Below, piece by piece: positions 31,675 through 40,917 of a stretch of 64,000 bases of DNA. Made by a program: the position numbers and the translations under genes. Below the pieces are notes generated by a model. That model saw nothing but the letters and a program-made list of their open reading frames with translations. It was not told where the DNA came from and did not search any database. The stretch comes from Ornithinimicrobium flavum (GTDB lineage: Bacteria > Actinomycetota > Actinomycetes > Actinomycetales > Dermatophilaceae). How positions within the stretch are numbered: position 1 is the first letter of the stretch; each line of letters starts with the position of its first letter. The stretch is from contig NZ_CP038213.1 in the NCBI RefSeq assembly GCF_004526345.1, forward strand, positions 806,001 to 870,000. The letters are read 5' to 3'.

Positions 31675-32451
31675 ATGCGCATCTGCCGATTCACCACCGG
31701 TGAGGACCCCGCCTTCGGGCTCGTCGACGGGGCCGGGGAGAAGATCGCCGAGATCTCCGGCGACCCCCTCTACACCCGCATCGAGCTCACCGGCCAGACC
31801 CACCTGGTCGCCGACGTGCGGCTGCTCTCGCCCGTCATCCCGCGGAGCAAGGTGGTGGCGATCGGGCGCAACTACGCCGACCACGCGCGGGAGATGGGCC
31901 ACGAGCTGCCGAGCGAGCCGATGATGTTCTTCATCCCCAACACCTCGGTCTGCGGCCCGATGGACCCGGTCGTCCTGCCCTCCTTCGCCCAGGAGTTCTC
32001 CTACGAGGCCGAGCTGGCCGTCGTCATCGGGCGGATGTGCAAGGACGTCGCCGCGCAGGACGCCCGCTCGGTGATCTTCGGCTACACCGTCGCCAACGAC
32101 GTGACCGCGCGCGACCTGCAGCGCAAGGACAACCAGTGGGCCCGCGCCAAGGGGATGGACACCTTCACCCCCATGGGCCCCTGGATCGAGACCGACCTGG
32201 ACGTCTCCGGCCTGCGGATCACCTCCCGCGTCGACGGGGAGACCCGGCAGGACGGCACCACGGCCGACATGGTCTTCGGCGTGGAGGAGCTGGTGGCCCA
32301 CGCCTCGGCGGCGTTCACGCTGCTGCCCGGTGACGTCATCCTCACCGGGACCCCCGCGGGGGTTGGGCCGATCACCGCGGGTCAGCGGTGCGAGGTCGAG
32401 GTCGAGGGGATCGGGGTGCTGGCCAACCCGTTCGTGGCGGCCGACGCGTGA
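31675..32451 (+). CDS. Fumarylacetoacetate hydrolase family protein
   Basis: Metal-dependent C-C hydrolase, isomerase or decarboxylase of 258 residues. The FAH core starts at [19 protein letters not shown], with metal ligands in [11 protein letters not shown] (Glu-x-Glu) and [18 protein letters not shown] (Asp), then [11 protein letters not shown] near the end. The N-terminal 60 residues form the usual small domain. It resembles the HpaG/YcgM-like group, so acylpyruvate hydrolysis or oxaloacetate decarboxylation is possible; the substrate cannot be read. Overlaps murI by GTGA. Confidence 0.9.
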   Translation: MRICRFTTGEDPAFGLVDGAGEKIAEISGDPLYTRIELTGQTHLVADVRLLSPVIPRSKVVAIGRNYADHAREMGHELPSEPMMFFIPNTSVCGPMDPVVLPSFAQEFSYEAELAVVIGRMCKDVAAQDARSVIFGYTVANDVTARDLQRKDNQWARAKGMDTFTPMGPWIETDLDVSGLRITSRVDGETRQDGTTADMVFGVEELVAHASAAFTLLPGDVILTGTPAGVGPITAGQRCEVEVEGIGVLANPFVAADA

Positions 32452-33350
32452 GCGACGCGGTCGACGGTCCCGACCCGGTCGAGGGGCCCGACCCGGTGGC
32501 GGTCGACCGGACCGCCCCCATCGGGGTCTTCGACTCCGGGTTCGGCGGGCTGACCGTGGCGCGGGAGATCCTCGACCAGCTTCCGCACGAGTCGGTGCTC
32601 TACCTCGGTGACACCGCCCGCACCCCCTACGGGCCGCGGCCGATCGCCGAGGTCCGCCAGTACGCCCTGGAGTGCCTCGACCGGCTCGTCGACCACGGCG
32701 TCAAGGCGCTGGTCATCGCCTGCAACAGCGCGTCCGCGGCCGTGCTGGCCGACGCGCGGGAGCGGTATGCCGTGCCCGTGGTCGAGGTCATCCGGCCCGC
32801 CGTGCGACGGGCCGTGTCGGTGACGCGCAACGGCCGGATCGGCGTCATCTCGACCCAGGCCACCCACACCTCGCGCGCCTACCTCGACGCCTTCGTCGCC
32901 GCGCCGCCGGACGTGCGGGTGACCAGCCGGCCCTGCCCGCGGTTCGTCGAGCTCGTCGAGGAGGGGATCACCAGCGGCCCCGAGGTCGTGCAGACCGCGC
33001 GGGACTACCTGGGGCCGCTGCAGGATGACGGGATCGATACCCTCATCCTGGGGTGCACCCACTACCCGCTGCTGACCTCGGCGCTGCAGTACGTCCTGGG
33101 CGAGGAGGTCACGCTGGTCAGCTCCGCGGCGTCGACGGCGGCCGACCTCTACCGCATCCTCACCGACGGGGACCTGCTGGCGCCGCAGGACGACGAGCCC
33201 TACCACCAGTGGCTGACCACCGGGGACCCGCAGGCGTTCACCTTCCTGGCCCGGCGCTTCCTCGGCCCCGAGGTCGAGCAGGTCCACCAGGCCTTCGTGG
33301 GGCGACCGGACGAGCGGCTCCCGGTGCCGGCGGGTGCCGAGCAGCCCTGA
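32448..33350 (+). CDS. murI: Glutamate racemase
   Basis: Makes D-glutamate for peptidoglycan. Protein of 300 residues with an unusual acidic N-terminal stretch of about 24 residues before the canonical [18 protein letters not shown]. The two catalytic cysteines lie in [16 protein letters not shown] (around 90) and [16 protein letters not shown] (around 200); [14 protein letters not shown] binds substrate. The GTG overlaps the preceding stop. An alternative start within the acidic stretch is possible. The neighbouring MBL-fold, rph and rdgB genes form a unit with murI in many actinobacteria, here split by about 4.6 kb of other genes. Confidence 0.94.
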   Translation: MSDAVDGPDPVEGPDPVAVDRTAPIGVFDSGFGGLTVAREILDQLPHESVLYLGDTARTPYGPRPIAEVRQYALECLDRLVDHGVKALVIACNSASAAVLADARERYAVPVVEVIRPAVRRAVSVTRNGRIGVISTQATHTSRAYLDAFVAAPPDVRVTSRPCPRFVELVEEGITSGPEVVQTARDYLGPLQDDGIDTLILGCTHYPLLTSALQYVLGEEVTLVSSAASTAADLYRILTDGDLLAPQDDEPYHQWLTTGDPQAFTFLARRFLGPEVEQVHQAFVGRPDERLPVPAGAEQP

Positions 33351-33374
33351 GGCCGGCCCGCAGAGTCCTCGTCC

Positions 33375-33929
33375 TCAGGCCCGCCCCTCAGGTCCGTCCC
33401 AGACCAGCGCCCCGTCCTGGCGGACCCGCGCGCCCTCGCTCACCGGATGCTCCACGAGGGCACCGGTGTGCATGAGGTGCCGCACCGGCACCCCGTGGGT
33501 CAGCACGGCGACGTCGGCGACGAGGCGACGGTGGCAGCGCCACCACACCGCCTCGCTGCACATGACGACCGTGGGGCGCCGCCGAGCCCCGTCCAGGAGA
33601 GCACCCATCGCCTCGGCATACCCCGGCGTCCGGGTCCCGGCCGCGTAGGCGCGGAACTGGTCGACGCGCCACCACGGGTCAGCGCTCGCCGCGTCCTCCT
33701 CGCGGGTGAGCCGACGGCGCCCACCCAGGCGCTCCTCCCACCGGTAGGCGATCCCGCGAGCCGGGAGCCACTGCTCCAGCGCCTCGCGCCGGGCGTCGGG
33801 GTTGTGCCGCGACCCGGGGAAGCGCCGCACGTCCACGACCTGCTGCACGCCGGCGGCGACCAGCAGGTTGCCCAGGGCGTCACGGTCCAGGGTGCCGTGC
33901 CCGACCGTGAGCAGGGGCGGGGCGTCCAT
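33375..33929 (-). CDS. DUF488 domain-containing protein
   Basis: Soluble protein of 184 residues with no known activity. DUF488 features: LLTVGHGTLDRDAL at the N-terminus, QVVDVRRFPGSRHNPDA, RWEERLGGRR, and the late VVMCSEAVWWRCHRRLVADV with a conserved Cys and His. The ATG at 33929 is 6 bases from TACCCT; an upstream in-frame start would pass through the promoter. Encoded convergently to murI and divergently from the MBL-fold gene. Confidence 0.85.
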   Translation of the reverse strand: MDAPPLLTVGHGTLDRDALGNLLVAAGVQQVVDVRRFPGSRHNPDARREALEQWLPARGIAYRWEERLGGRRRLTREEDAASADPWWRVDQFRAYAAGTRTPGYAEAMGALLDGARRRPTVVMCSEAVWWRCHRRLVADVAVLTHGVPVRHLMHTGALVEHPVSEGARVRQDGALVWDGPEGRA

Positions 33930-33935
33930 CGGCCC

Positions 33936-33984
33936 AGGGTAGGTGCTCCGACCCCGGACGGCGCGCGGGTCCGGGCGGCACAAT
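33936..33984. promoter_or_regulatory. Divergent -10 elements between DUF488 and MBL-fold genes
   Basis: TACCCT (33936-33941, minus strand) lies 6 bases from the DUF488 ATG; CACAAT (33979-33984, plus strand) lies 7 bases from the ATG at 33992. Both transcripts would be leaderless and the two promoters share about 40 bases. Confidence 0.45.
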
Positions 33985-33991
33985 GGCGCGC

Positions 33992-34750
33992 ATGGACCTC
34001 ACGATCGTCGGCTGCACCGGGTCGATGGCCGGGCCGGAGTCGCCCGCCAGCTGCTACCTCGTCCGGGCCTCCGACGGCGACCGCGTCTGGCAGGTCCTGC
34101 TCGACCTCGGGTCGGGCGCCCTCGGGGCCCTGCTGCGGCATACCGACCCGCTGACCCTGGACGCCGTTCTGCTCACCCATCTGCACCCCGACCACTGCCT
34201 CGACCTCACCGGGCTGCGCGTCCTTCGGGCCCACGGACCACGCCCGGCCGAGGGGTCCCTGGACGTGTGGGCTCCGGACGGCGCGGCCGAGCGGATGGCC
34301 CGGGCCTACGGCGTGGTCCGGCCCGAGCCGATGGGCGGGATGACCTTCCGCCGGCTCGAGGACGGGGTGCCGCTGCACGTGGGCCCCCTCACCGTGACGC
34401 CGTACGCGGTGCGCCACCCCGTCCCCGCCTTCGGCCTGCGGGTGGAGGCCGACGGCAGGGTCCTGGCCTACAGCGGCGACACGGACTCGTGCCCGGGCCT
34501 GGCGCCCCTGCTCGCGGACGCCGACGTGGCCCTGGTGGAGGCGTCCTACCTCGAGAGGCGGGACCCGGGACGGGGGGTCCACCTCACGGCACGGCGCGCC
34601 GCCGAGGCCGCGGTGGACGCCGGTGCCCGGCGGCTCGTGCTCACCCACCTGCCGCCGTGGACGGAGGTCGCCGACGCGGTGGCGGAGGCGGCGCAGGTCT
34701 GGCCGGGCGAGGTGGAGCTGGCGCGGCCGGGCCGGACCCTGCAGGTCTGA
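33992..34750 (+). CDS. Metallo-beta-lactamase fold hydrolase (RNase Z/cyclic phosphodiesterase-like)
   Basis: Zinc hydrolase of 252 residues. Typical start MDLTIVGCTGSMAGPESPAS, zinc motif LLTHLHPDHCLDLTGL, later VRHPVPAFGLRVE with His, AYSGDTDSCPG with Asp, and LTHLPPW with the last His. Members between murI and rph are commonly annotated as RNase Z-like or as cyclic nucleotide phosphodiesterases; which activity applies is not clear. The start at 33992 is preferred to the ATG nine bases earlier because homologues begin at MDLT and the -10 spacing fits. Confidence 0.85.
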   Translation: MDLTIVGCTGSMAGPESPASCYLVRASDGDRVWQVLLDLGSGALGALLRHTDPLTLDAVLLTHLHPDHCLDLTGLRVLRAHGPRPAEGSLDVWAPDGAAERMARAYGVVRPEPMGGMTFRRLEDGVPLHVGPLTVTPYAVRHPVPAFGLRVEADGRVLAYSGDTDSCPGLAPLLADADVALVEASYLERRDPGRGVHLTARRAAEAAVDAGARRLVLTHLPPWTEVADAVAEAAQVWPGEVELARPGRTLQV

Positions 34751-34776
34751 CCCGGCCGCGTCCTCACAAGTCGTCC

Positions 34777-35352
34777 TCAGTGGGCGGGCTGGGCGGTGTG
34801 GTGCCAGAAGCTCACGTGCTCGTGGTCCAGCCGGCCCGCGGACAGGAGCAGCACCGCGCCCACCAGGACGGGCAGGACGACGATCCCGGACGAGCCGCCC
34901 AGGACGGCCTGCCACATGATGCCGCCGCCCCGGCTGTGCAGCAGGCCGGAGCCGAGGAGCTGGATGACTCCGAGGACCAGGAGCAGGAGCCCGGCCTCGG
35001 TGGCCCGCCGCAGCCCCAGGAGCGCCAGCGGCACGAGGGCGCCGAGGATGACGAGGGTCATCACGGGGCCGGTGGTGTCGCGGGCGAACAGGTCGAACCG
35101 GGCGTCCAGCACGGCCAGCGCGGCGACCGCCACGCTGAGCCCGAGCAGGGTCGGGATGGCCGCGTCGGTCCGGCGCAGGGCCAGCCATCCCAGACCACCC
35201 GCGGTCAGGACCCAGGCCGCGACGCCCAGGATCACCGGGACCAGGGGAAGGTCGCTCACCGCGTAGCCGGCGGCGAAGAGGCCGCCGCCCAGCGCGAGCA
35301 GGATCAGCAGCGCGCCGGTGAGCACTCGGAGAACTCGGGAGGTGGTGCGCAT
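34777..35352 (-). CDS. Hypothetical membrane protein
   Basis: Unrecognised integral membrane protein of 191 residues. About six hydrophobic segments (roughly 10-30, 38-58, 65-83, 95-115, 119-137, 149-167) with a short His-containing tail (DHEHVSFWHHTAQPAH). The ATG at 35352 has a GAGTGAGAG purine stretch 5-13 bases upstream. It is divergent from the molybdenum oxidoreductase gene across a 96-base region holding a palindrome, so both may be controlled together. Confidence 0.65.
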   Translation of the reverse strand: MRTTSRVLRVLTGALLILLALGGGLFAAGYAVSDLPLVPVILGVAAWVLTAGGLGWLALRRTDAAIPTLLGLSVAVAALAVLDARFDLFARDTTGPVMTLVILGALVPLALLGLRRATEAGLLLLVLGVIQLLGSGLLHSRGGGIMWQAVLGGSSGIVVLPVLVGAVLLLSAGRLDHEHVSFWHHTAQPAH

Positions 35353-35424
35353 CGCTCTCACTCCTTCGGGAGGACGAAGGGGCGGCTCGTGCGGCGGGGA
35401 TCCGTCGTGACGGCGTCCTGCTCC

Positions 35425-35439
35425 TATTCTACGTCGTAG
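35425..35439. promoter_or_regulatory. Divergent promoter with palindrome CTACGTCGTAG
   Basis: TATTCT (35425-35430, plus) and TAGAAT (35426-35431, minus) are overlapping -10 candidates for the two divergent genes. The palindrome CTACGTCGTAG (35429-35439) lies on both, as a repressor operator would. No regulator gene is adjacent. Confidence 0.5.
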
Positions 35440-35448
35440 TGCGCGTTC

Positions 35449-37107
35449 ATGGAGATTCCCAGCCCGGTGGTCGAGGATGGGGCGATGGTGACCCGACCCC
35501 TGCACGACCGGCGCGCCGTCGGGGCTGCGGCCTCGCCCGCAGGCGACGACCCTCGGGCCGCGACCCCGGGAGGCGACCGGTGGTGGCCCGCGCTCGCCGG
35601 CATCGCCGCCGGCGCCACGACCCTGGGTCTCGCCGAGCTCCTGGCGGCGGCCCTGTCCCGGACGCTGGGGACGAGCGGGACCCCGTCCCCGCTGCTCGCG
35701 GTCGGCGGTGCGTTCGTGGACCGGACGCCGGCCTGGCTCAAGGACTGGGCCGTGGCGACCTTCGGCACGGCCGACAAGGTGGCCCTCGGCGTCGGGATGG
35801 GGCTGGTCCTGCTCCTGGCCTGCGCCGCGGTCGGGGTGGTGGCGGTCCGCTCCCGGCCCACCGCGCTGGGCCTCTACGGGCTGCTGGGTCTGGTCGGCGT
35901 CGCCTCCGTCCTCTCGCGCCCGGCCTCCGGCCCGCTGGACGCGGTGCCGACGGTGGTCGGCGTGCTGGTGGGTATGTGGCTCCTCGGGCGGCTGCTCGAC
36001 CGCCGGGCCGGAGCCGGCGCCGGCGTGCCGGGGACCTCGGCCTCGCGCCGGGCCCTGCTGCGGGCCACGGGCGGGCTGACCGTGCTGGGCCTGCTCGGCG
36101 TCGTCGCGGGCCAGGCCCTGGGGGCTGCGGGTCGCGCCGCCCAGCAGGCGGCCCGGGCCGTGCGGCTGCCCACCCCTGTGCGCACCGTCACCGTCCCGGC
36201 CGCCGCCGGCAGCGACTTGGCCGGCCACTCCGCCTACCTCACCCCGAACGAGGACTTCTACCGCATCGACACGGCGCTGCGCGTGCCGCGGGTCGACCCC
36301 TCGACCTGGCGGCTGCGGGTCACCGGCCTGGTCGAGCGGGAGATCGAGATCGGCTGGGAGGACCTCCTGGCCGAGCCGCACGTGGAGGCGCTGGTCACCC
36401 TCACCTGCGTGAGCAACCAGGTGGGAGGGGACCTGGTCGGCAACGCTCGGTGGCAGGGCTGGCCGGTGCGGGAGCTGCTGGCCCGGGCCGGGGTGCTGCC
36501 CGAGGCCGACATGGTGCTCTCCCGCAGCGTGGACGGGTGGACCGCCGGCACCCCGATCGAGGTGCTCACCGACGACCGCGACGCTCTGCTGGCGGTGGCG
36601 ATGAACGGCGAGCCGCTGCCGGCCGAGCACGGCTTCCCGGTCCGGATGGTCGTCCCGGGCCTCTACGGCTACGTCTCCGCGACGAAGTGGGTGACCGAGC
36701 TCAAGGTGACCCGCTTCGACGCCGACGAGGGCTACTGGACCCCGCGCGGATGGTCAGCCCGGGGCCCGGTGAAGACGGCCTCCCGCATCGACACGCCCCG
36801 CTCCGACGACCGGCTGCCGGCCGCGGACATCGTCGTCGGGGGTGTTGCCTGGGCCCAGCACCGGGGTGTGCAGGCGGTCGAGGTGCAGGTCGACGACGGG
36901 CCGTGGAGCCGGGCCGAGCTCCTCGCCGAGCCCAGCGTCGACGCCTGGCGGCTGTGGCGCTGGACCTGGGACGACGCCGCCCCCGGCTCCCACACGCTGC
37001 GGGTGCGCGCCACCGACGGCACCGGCGAGGTGCAGACCTCCCAGCTCGCCCCGCCCGCCCCGGACGGCAGCAGCGGCTGGCACACGATCTCCGTCCAGGT
37101 CACCTGA
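35449..37107 (+). CDS. Membrane-anchored molybdopterin-dependent oxidoreductase (sulfite oxidase family)
   Basis: Fusion of a membrane domain and an extracytoplasmic molybdenum enzyme, 552 residues. The first 230 residues contain about five hydrophobic helices (around 45-65, 105-130, 140-160, 167-180, 208-230). The sulfite-oxidase molybdopterin domain follows (about 260-440) with YLTPNEDFYRIDTAL, the Mo-ligand Cys in LVTLTCVSNQVGGDLVGNAR and VVPGLYGYVSATKWV. A dimerisation domain ends the protein (about 455-550). Substrate is unknown; the family includes sulfite and methionine-sulfoxide enzymes. The ATG at 35485 is an alternative start. Followed by a 22-bp repeat array. Confidence 0.88.
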   Translation: MEIPSPVVEDGAMVTRPLHDRRAVGAAASPAGDDPRAATPGGDRWWPALAGIAAGATTLGLAELLAAALSRTLGTSGTPSPLLAVGGAFVDRTPAWLKDWAVATFGTADKVALGVGMGLVLLLACAAVGVVAVRSRPTALGLYGLLGLVGVASVLSRPASGPLDAVPTVVGVLVGMWLLGRLLDRRAGAGAGVPGTSASRRALLRATGGLTVLGLLGVVAGQALGAAGRAAQQAARAVRLPTPVRTVTVPAAAGSDLAGHSAYLTPNEDFYRIDTALRVPRVDPSTWRLRVTGLVEREIEIGWEDLLAEPHVEALVTLTCVSNQVGGDLVGNARWQGWPVRELLARAGVLPEADMVLSRSVDGWTAGTPIEVLTDDRDALLAVAMNGEPLPAEHGFPVRMVVPGLYGYVSATKWVTELKVTRFDADEGYWTPRGWSARGPVKTASRIDTPRSDDRLPAADIVVGGVAWAQHRGVQAVEVQVDDGPWSRAELLAEPSVDAWRLWRWTWDDAAPGSHTLRVRATDGTGEVQTSQLAPPAPDGSSGWHTISVQVT

Positions 37108-37110
37108 CCC

Positions 37111-37198
37111 ACCGGACGCGCGGTCCTGCCAGACCGGACGCGCGGTCCTGCCAGACCGGACGCGCGTTCTTGCCACACCGGACGCGCGTTCCTGACGG
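37111..37198 (+). repeat. Four tandem copies of a 22-bp repeat
   Basis: ACCGGACGCGCG(T/G)TC starts at 37111, 37133, 37155 and 37177, beginning a few bases after the stop of the oxidoreductase gene. The last two copies diverge slightly (TTCTTGCCAC, TTCCTGACGG). Confidence 0.88.
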
Positions 37199-37253
37199 TT
37201 ATCCACAGGCAGCCGGATCCCCGACCGCGGCCGTGGACCCGCCGCCCAGGGCC

Positions 37254-38540
37254 TCAGGACAGTTGGCCCACCGGCTCCCGCTCGTTCCCCTCGGACGTCG
37301 CGGGTACGTCGACCACCGGCCGCACCGCGTCCATCGCGGCGCGCAGCCTCCGGCCGCCGGCCAGGGCCAGGGTCACGGCCAGTGCGGTCGCCGCCACGGT
37401 GACGGTGAACGCCGGCCCGTGCCCACCGGCGTCGGCGAGCCGACCCGCGACGGCGGCGCCGACGGCATACCCGGTGCCTGTGGCGGCGGCGAGCACCGTC
37501 ATGGCGGCGCCGAGCCGACGCACCGGGGTGGTGCGCTCGGCCAGGGTGAACGTCGTGATCATGGCCGGCGCGATGGCGAAGCCGAGCCCCAGGAGCGCCA
37601 CCGCCAGGCCGGTCAGGCTGCCGACCGCCAGGAGCGGCAGGGACAGCACGAACATGGCGGCGGTGGCCACCCGCAGGCGCAGGGGGTAGCCGACCCGCTC
37701 GGGCAGCATGACCATCGCCAGGCCGGCGATGACCGACCCCACGCCCAGCAGCGCGTGCAGGAGACCGGTCACCCCGGGCGCGCCGGCCTGGGTGGCCAGC
37801 ACCGACGTGCCGGTCTGGACCGAGCCGAAGACCATCCCGATCGACAGCTGGGTCGCCGCCAGCAGCACCAGGGGCAGGGTCACCAGACGGTCCCCGGCCT
37901 CCCGGAGCGATGGCGCCGGCCCGACCAGCCGGCCCGTGGGGTGCAGGGCGAACCAGGTGCCGAAGGCCCCGAGCATGAGCGCGGCCGCGATCAGTGCGGC
38001 GACGGGGTGCAGGGCCGCGGCGATGAGCCCGACCAGGGCGGGGCCGAGGACGAAGGAGGCCTCGTCCGCAGCGCCCTCGTAGGAGAAGGCGGTGTCGACC
38101 ACCCGGGGGTCGTCGGTGCCGACCGCGTGGCTGATGGGGCGCCAGCGCACGCGGGCCATGGTGCCGACCTGCGGCACGAAGGCGCCGCCGAGGGCCGCCG
38201 CCACGGGCAGCGGCCACCACGCGGCGCCGGCCTCGTGGGTGAGGGTGAGCCAGGACAGGACGCCCAGGCCGAGGGTGCCGACGACGCTCTGGGCGAGCAG
38301 CACGGGGCGCTGGCCGTAGCGGTCGGTGAGCGCCCCGGCCAGGGGAGCGCCGACGGCGTTGGCGACCGCCAGGGCCCCGGCCGTCGCACCGCCGGCGGCG
38401 TAGGAGCCGGTCGCCGCGGTGACGGCGAGCAGGGCGGCGATCTGCGACATGGCCAGCGGGATGCGGCCGACGAACGCGACGAGGACGTAGAGAGGACCGG
38501 TGAGCGCGAAGAGACGCTGGTAGGACTGCACGGGGGACAC
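37254..38540 (-). CDS. MFS transporter
   Basis: Major facilitator protein of 428 residues with twelve hydrophobic segments. The A-motif-like loop [16 protein letters not shown] follows helix 2, and [20 protein letters not shown] lies between helices 10 and 11. The start is uncertain; I take the GTG at 38540 ([20 protein letters not shown]) because the longer version to 38606 adds a basic stretch absent from the family. Substrate is unknown; a drug or metabolite efflux role is inference. Divergent from the YczE gene across a region with a perfect dyad. Confidence 0.85.
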   Translation of the reverse strand: MSPVQSYQRLFALTGPLYVLVAFVGRIPLAMSQIAALLAVTAATGSYAAGGATAGALAVANAVGAPLAGALTDRYGQRPVLLAQSVVGTLGLGVLSWLTLTHEAGAAWWPLPVAAALGGAFVPQVGTMARVRWRPISHAVGTDDPRVVDTAFSYEGAADEASFVLGPALVGLIAAALHPVAALIAAALMLGAFGTWFALHPTGRLVGPAPSLREAGDRLVTLPLVLLAATQLSIGMVFGSVQTGTSVLATQAGAPGVTGLLHALLGVGSVIAGLAMVMLPERVGYPLRLRVATAAMFVLSLPLLAVGSLTGLAVALLGLGFAIAPAMITTFTLAERTTPVRRLGAAMTVLAAATGTGYAVGAAVAGRLADAGGHGPAFTVTVAATALAVTLALAGGRRLRAAMDAVRPVVDVPATSEGNEREPVGQLS

Positions 38541-38602
38541 AGGTGTGCCGAATGCCTTTCGACGGGTCCACAGGACCGGCGTGCGCCGTCCCACCTCCCG
38601 GC

Positions 38603-38632
38603 GCACAGGACCCTGTGCAACCTCTCTAGGTT
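38603..38632. promoter_or_regulatory. Operator-like dyad and -10 element between MFS and YczE genes
   Basis: GCACAGG and CCTGTGC (38603-38609, 38612-38618) form a perfect dyad 9 bases upstream of TAGGTT (38627-38632). The latter is 6 bases from the YczE ATG. The dyad covers the expected -35 position. Confidence 0.5.
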
Positions 38633-38638
38633 ACCGGA

Positions 38639-39379
38639 ATGACCAGGTTCGGGGCCAACCGCCGCCAGGGGGCCACCTCCACCACGCCCGACCCGCGCCC
38701 GCCGCGCACGCCCGACCCGCGCCGGCGGCTCCACCAGCTCGGGCCCCTGGCCCAGCTGCGGGCCGGGCGCCTGTGGTGGCGGGTGCCGCAGCTGCTCCTC
38801 GGCCTCGTCCTGTATGGCGTGTCCATGGCGATGCTCGTCCGCGCGACCCTGGGGGTCATGCCGTGGGACGTGCTGCACCAGGGCGTGGCCCGCCACGTGC
38901 CGCTGACCTTCGGCCAGGTGGTCATCGGCGTCTCGGTCCTCGTCCTGCTGCTGTGGATCCCGCTGCGCCAGCCACCCGGGCTCGGCACGGTCGCCAACAC
39001 CGTGGTGATCGGGCTGGTCGTCGACCCGGCCCTGGCCTGGATGACAGCGCCCGAGAGCTGGGCCGGCCGGATGGGTCTCATGGTGGGCGGCCTGGTCCTC
39101 AACGGCGTGGCGACCGCTCTCTACATCGGTGCCCAGCTGGGGCCCGGCGCGCGGGACGGCCTGATGACCGGCCTGGCCCGTCGCACCGGGTGGTCCCTGC
39201 GCCTGGTGCGCACGGGCATCGAGGTCGCCGTGGTGGCCCTGGGCTGGTTGCTCGGCGGTGTGCTGGGTGTGGCAACCGTGCTCTACGCCCTGCTCATCGG
39301 CCCGCTGACCCAGGCGTTCCTCCCGTGGACGGTGGTGCCGCTCGACCCGCCCCCCGCACGCCCTACGCTGGGAGCATGA
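38639..39379 (+). CDS. YczE/YitT-like membrane protein
   Basis: Integral membrane protein of 246 residues related to YczE. A basic, proline-rich cytoplasmic N-terminus of about 45 residues precedes five hydrophobic segments. The family core is [20 protein letters not shown], then the glycine-rich [20 protein letters not shown] and [18 protein letters not shown]. The function of YczE proteins is not established, although some link to secondary metabolism. The ATG is positioned by the -10 element. It overlaps rph by ATGA. Confidence 0.85.
   Translation: MTRFGANRRQGATSTTPDPRPPRTPDPRRRLHQLGPLAQLRAGRLWWRVPQLLLGLVLYGVSMAMLVRATLGVMPWDVLHQGVARHVPLTFGQVVIGVSVLVLLLWIPLRQPPGLGTVANTVVIGLVVDPALAWMTAPESWAGRMGLMVGGLVLNGVATALYIGAQLGPGARDGLMTGLARRTGWSLRLVRTGIEVAVVALGWLLGGVLGVATVLYALLIGPLTQAFLPWTVVPLDPPPARPTLGA
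39364..39369 (+). promoter_or_regulatory. -10 element of rph (leaderless), inside the YczE gene
   Basis: TACGCT, 6 bases before the rph ATG. It would give rph-rdgB an own transcript in addition to the upstream one. Confidence 0.45.
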
Positions 39380-40170
39380 CGACCCGCCACGACGGCCGCG
39401 CTCCCGACGAGCTGCGGGAGATCCGGATCACCCGCAACTGGCTCGACCACGCCGAGGGGAGCGTGCTCGTCGAGTTCGGGCGCACCCGCGTGCTGTGCGC
39501 GGCGAGCTTCTCCGCCGGCGTGCCGCGCTGGCGCAAGGGCAGCGGCAAGGGGTGGACGACCGCCGAGTACGCCATGCTGCCCCGCGCCACCCACACCCGC
39601 TCCGACCGGGAGTCGGTCAAGGGGCGCCTGGGCGGGCGCACGCACGAGATCAGCCGGCTCATCGGCCGGTCGCTGCGCGCCGTCGTCGACCTCGAGGCCC
39701 TGGGGGAGAACACGATCCAGATCGACTGCGACGTCCTGCAGGCGGACGGCGGCACCCGCACCGCCGCGATCACCGGCGCCTACGTCGCGCTGGTCGACGC
39801 GGTCGAGAAGGCCCGCAGCCTGGGTCTGATCAAGGCCAAGGCGGAGCCCATCACCGGCTCGGTGTGCGCCGTCAGCGTCGGCGTGATCGACGGTGAGCCG
39901 GTCCTCGACCTCGACTACGAGGAGGACGTCACGGCGGACACCGACATGAACATCGTCATGACTGGCGACGGCCGCTACGTGGAGGTCCAGGGGACGGCCG
40001 AGGGAGTCCCCTTCGACCGGGAGCTGCTCGACGCCCTGCTCGACGTCGCGGCCGAGGGCTGCGCGGAGCTGACCGCACGCCAGCAGGCCGCCTTCGGGGC
40101 CGACGACATGGGTGGTGCCGACTCCCACGAGGTCGGGGCCGACGTCGACCAGGGCCCCCCGACCTGGTGA
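39376..40170 (+). CDS. rph: Ribonuclease PH
   Basis: Phosphorolytic 3'-5' exoribonuclease that trims tRNA 3' ends. Protein of 264 residues with the full family pattern: [41 protein letters not shown] (shortened: [13 protein letters not shown]), [40 protein letters not shown] and [20 protein letters not shown]. Overlaps the preceding stop and the rdgB start, a common rph-rdgB pair. Confidence 0.96.
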   Translation: MTTRHDGRAPDELREIRITRNWLDHAEGSVLVEFGRTRVLCAASFSAGVPRWRKGSGKGWTTAEYAMLPRATHTRSDRESVKGRLGGRTHEISRLIGRSLRAVVDLEALGENTIQIDCDVLQADGGTRTAAITGAYVALVDAVEKARSLGLIKAKAEPITGSVCAVSVGVIDGEPVLDLDYEEDVTADTDMNIVMTGDGRYVEVQGTAEGVPFDRELLDALLDVAAEGCAELTARQQAAFGADDMGGADSHEVGADVDQGPPTW

Positions 40171-40820
40171 CCGGCGGGGACCGCCGCCTGGTGCTGGCGA
40201 CCCGCAACCCCCACAAGGTCGCCGAGCTGCGGGACATCCTCCGCGATGTCCTGACCGCCACCGGGCTGGAGCTCATCGGGCTGGACGCGTTCCCCGACCT
40301 GGAGGACGTCGTCGAGTCGGGGGTCACCTTCGCGGACAACGCCCTGCTCAAGGCGAGGTATGCCGCCTCCGCCACCGGTCTCCCCGCGCTCGCCGACGAC
40401 TCGGGGCTGGCCGTGGACGTGCTCGGTGGCGCACCGGGGGTCTTCTCGGCCCGGTGGGCGGGGCCGCTGGCGGCCGCGACCGGCGTCCCGGTCGACGAGG
40501 CCAACAACACCCTCCTGCTGGCCCAGCTCGCGGACGTGCCCGACGAGCACCGCGGTGCCGGTTTCGTCTGTGCCGCGGTGCTTGTCGTGCCGGAGCAGCC
40601 GGGTGCGGGCGCAGGCCATGAGGTCGTCCGGCTCGGCGAGTGCCGCGGGGTCCTCGCCCGCGCGCCGCGAGGCCGCAACGGCTTCGGCTACGACCCGCTG
40701 CTGGTGCGCCCCGACGGGCGCACCCTGGCCGAGCACACCGCGACGGAGAAGCACGCCGTCTCCCACCGCGGCCAGGCCTTCCGATCCCTCGCGCAGGACC
40801 TCCGCACCATCCTGGGCTGA
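40167..40820 (+). CDS. rdgB: XTP/dITP diphosphatase (non-canonical purine NTP pyrophosphatase)
   Basis: House-cleaning pyrophosphatase of 217 residues that removes dITP and XTP from the nucleotide pool. Diagnostic segments: [62 protein letters not shown] and [13 protein letters not shown] with SHRGQAF. The GTG at 40167 overlaps the rph stop. An insert around [15 protein letters not shown] is slightly longer than usual. Confidence 0.96.
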   Translation: MTGGDRRLVLATRNPHKVAELRDILRDVLTATGLELIGLDAFPDLEDVVESGVTFADNALLKARYAASATGLPALADDSGLAVDVLGGAPGVFSARWAGPLAAATGVPVDEANNTLLLAQLADVPDEHRGAGFVCAAVLVVPEQPGAGAGHEVVRLGECRGVLARAPRGRNGFGYDPLLVRPDGRTLAEHTATEKHAVSHRGQAFRSLAQDLRTILG

Positions 40821-40917
40821 GAGGCCCCTGCGGATCCCCGCCCCGGCCCCGTCCGGAGCACGCGTGCGCACGGCATACCCTTGACCTGCCCCCTCCCCAG
40901 GACCTCGAGGACTGCCT

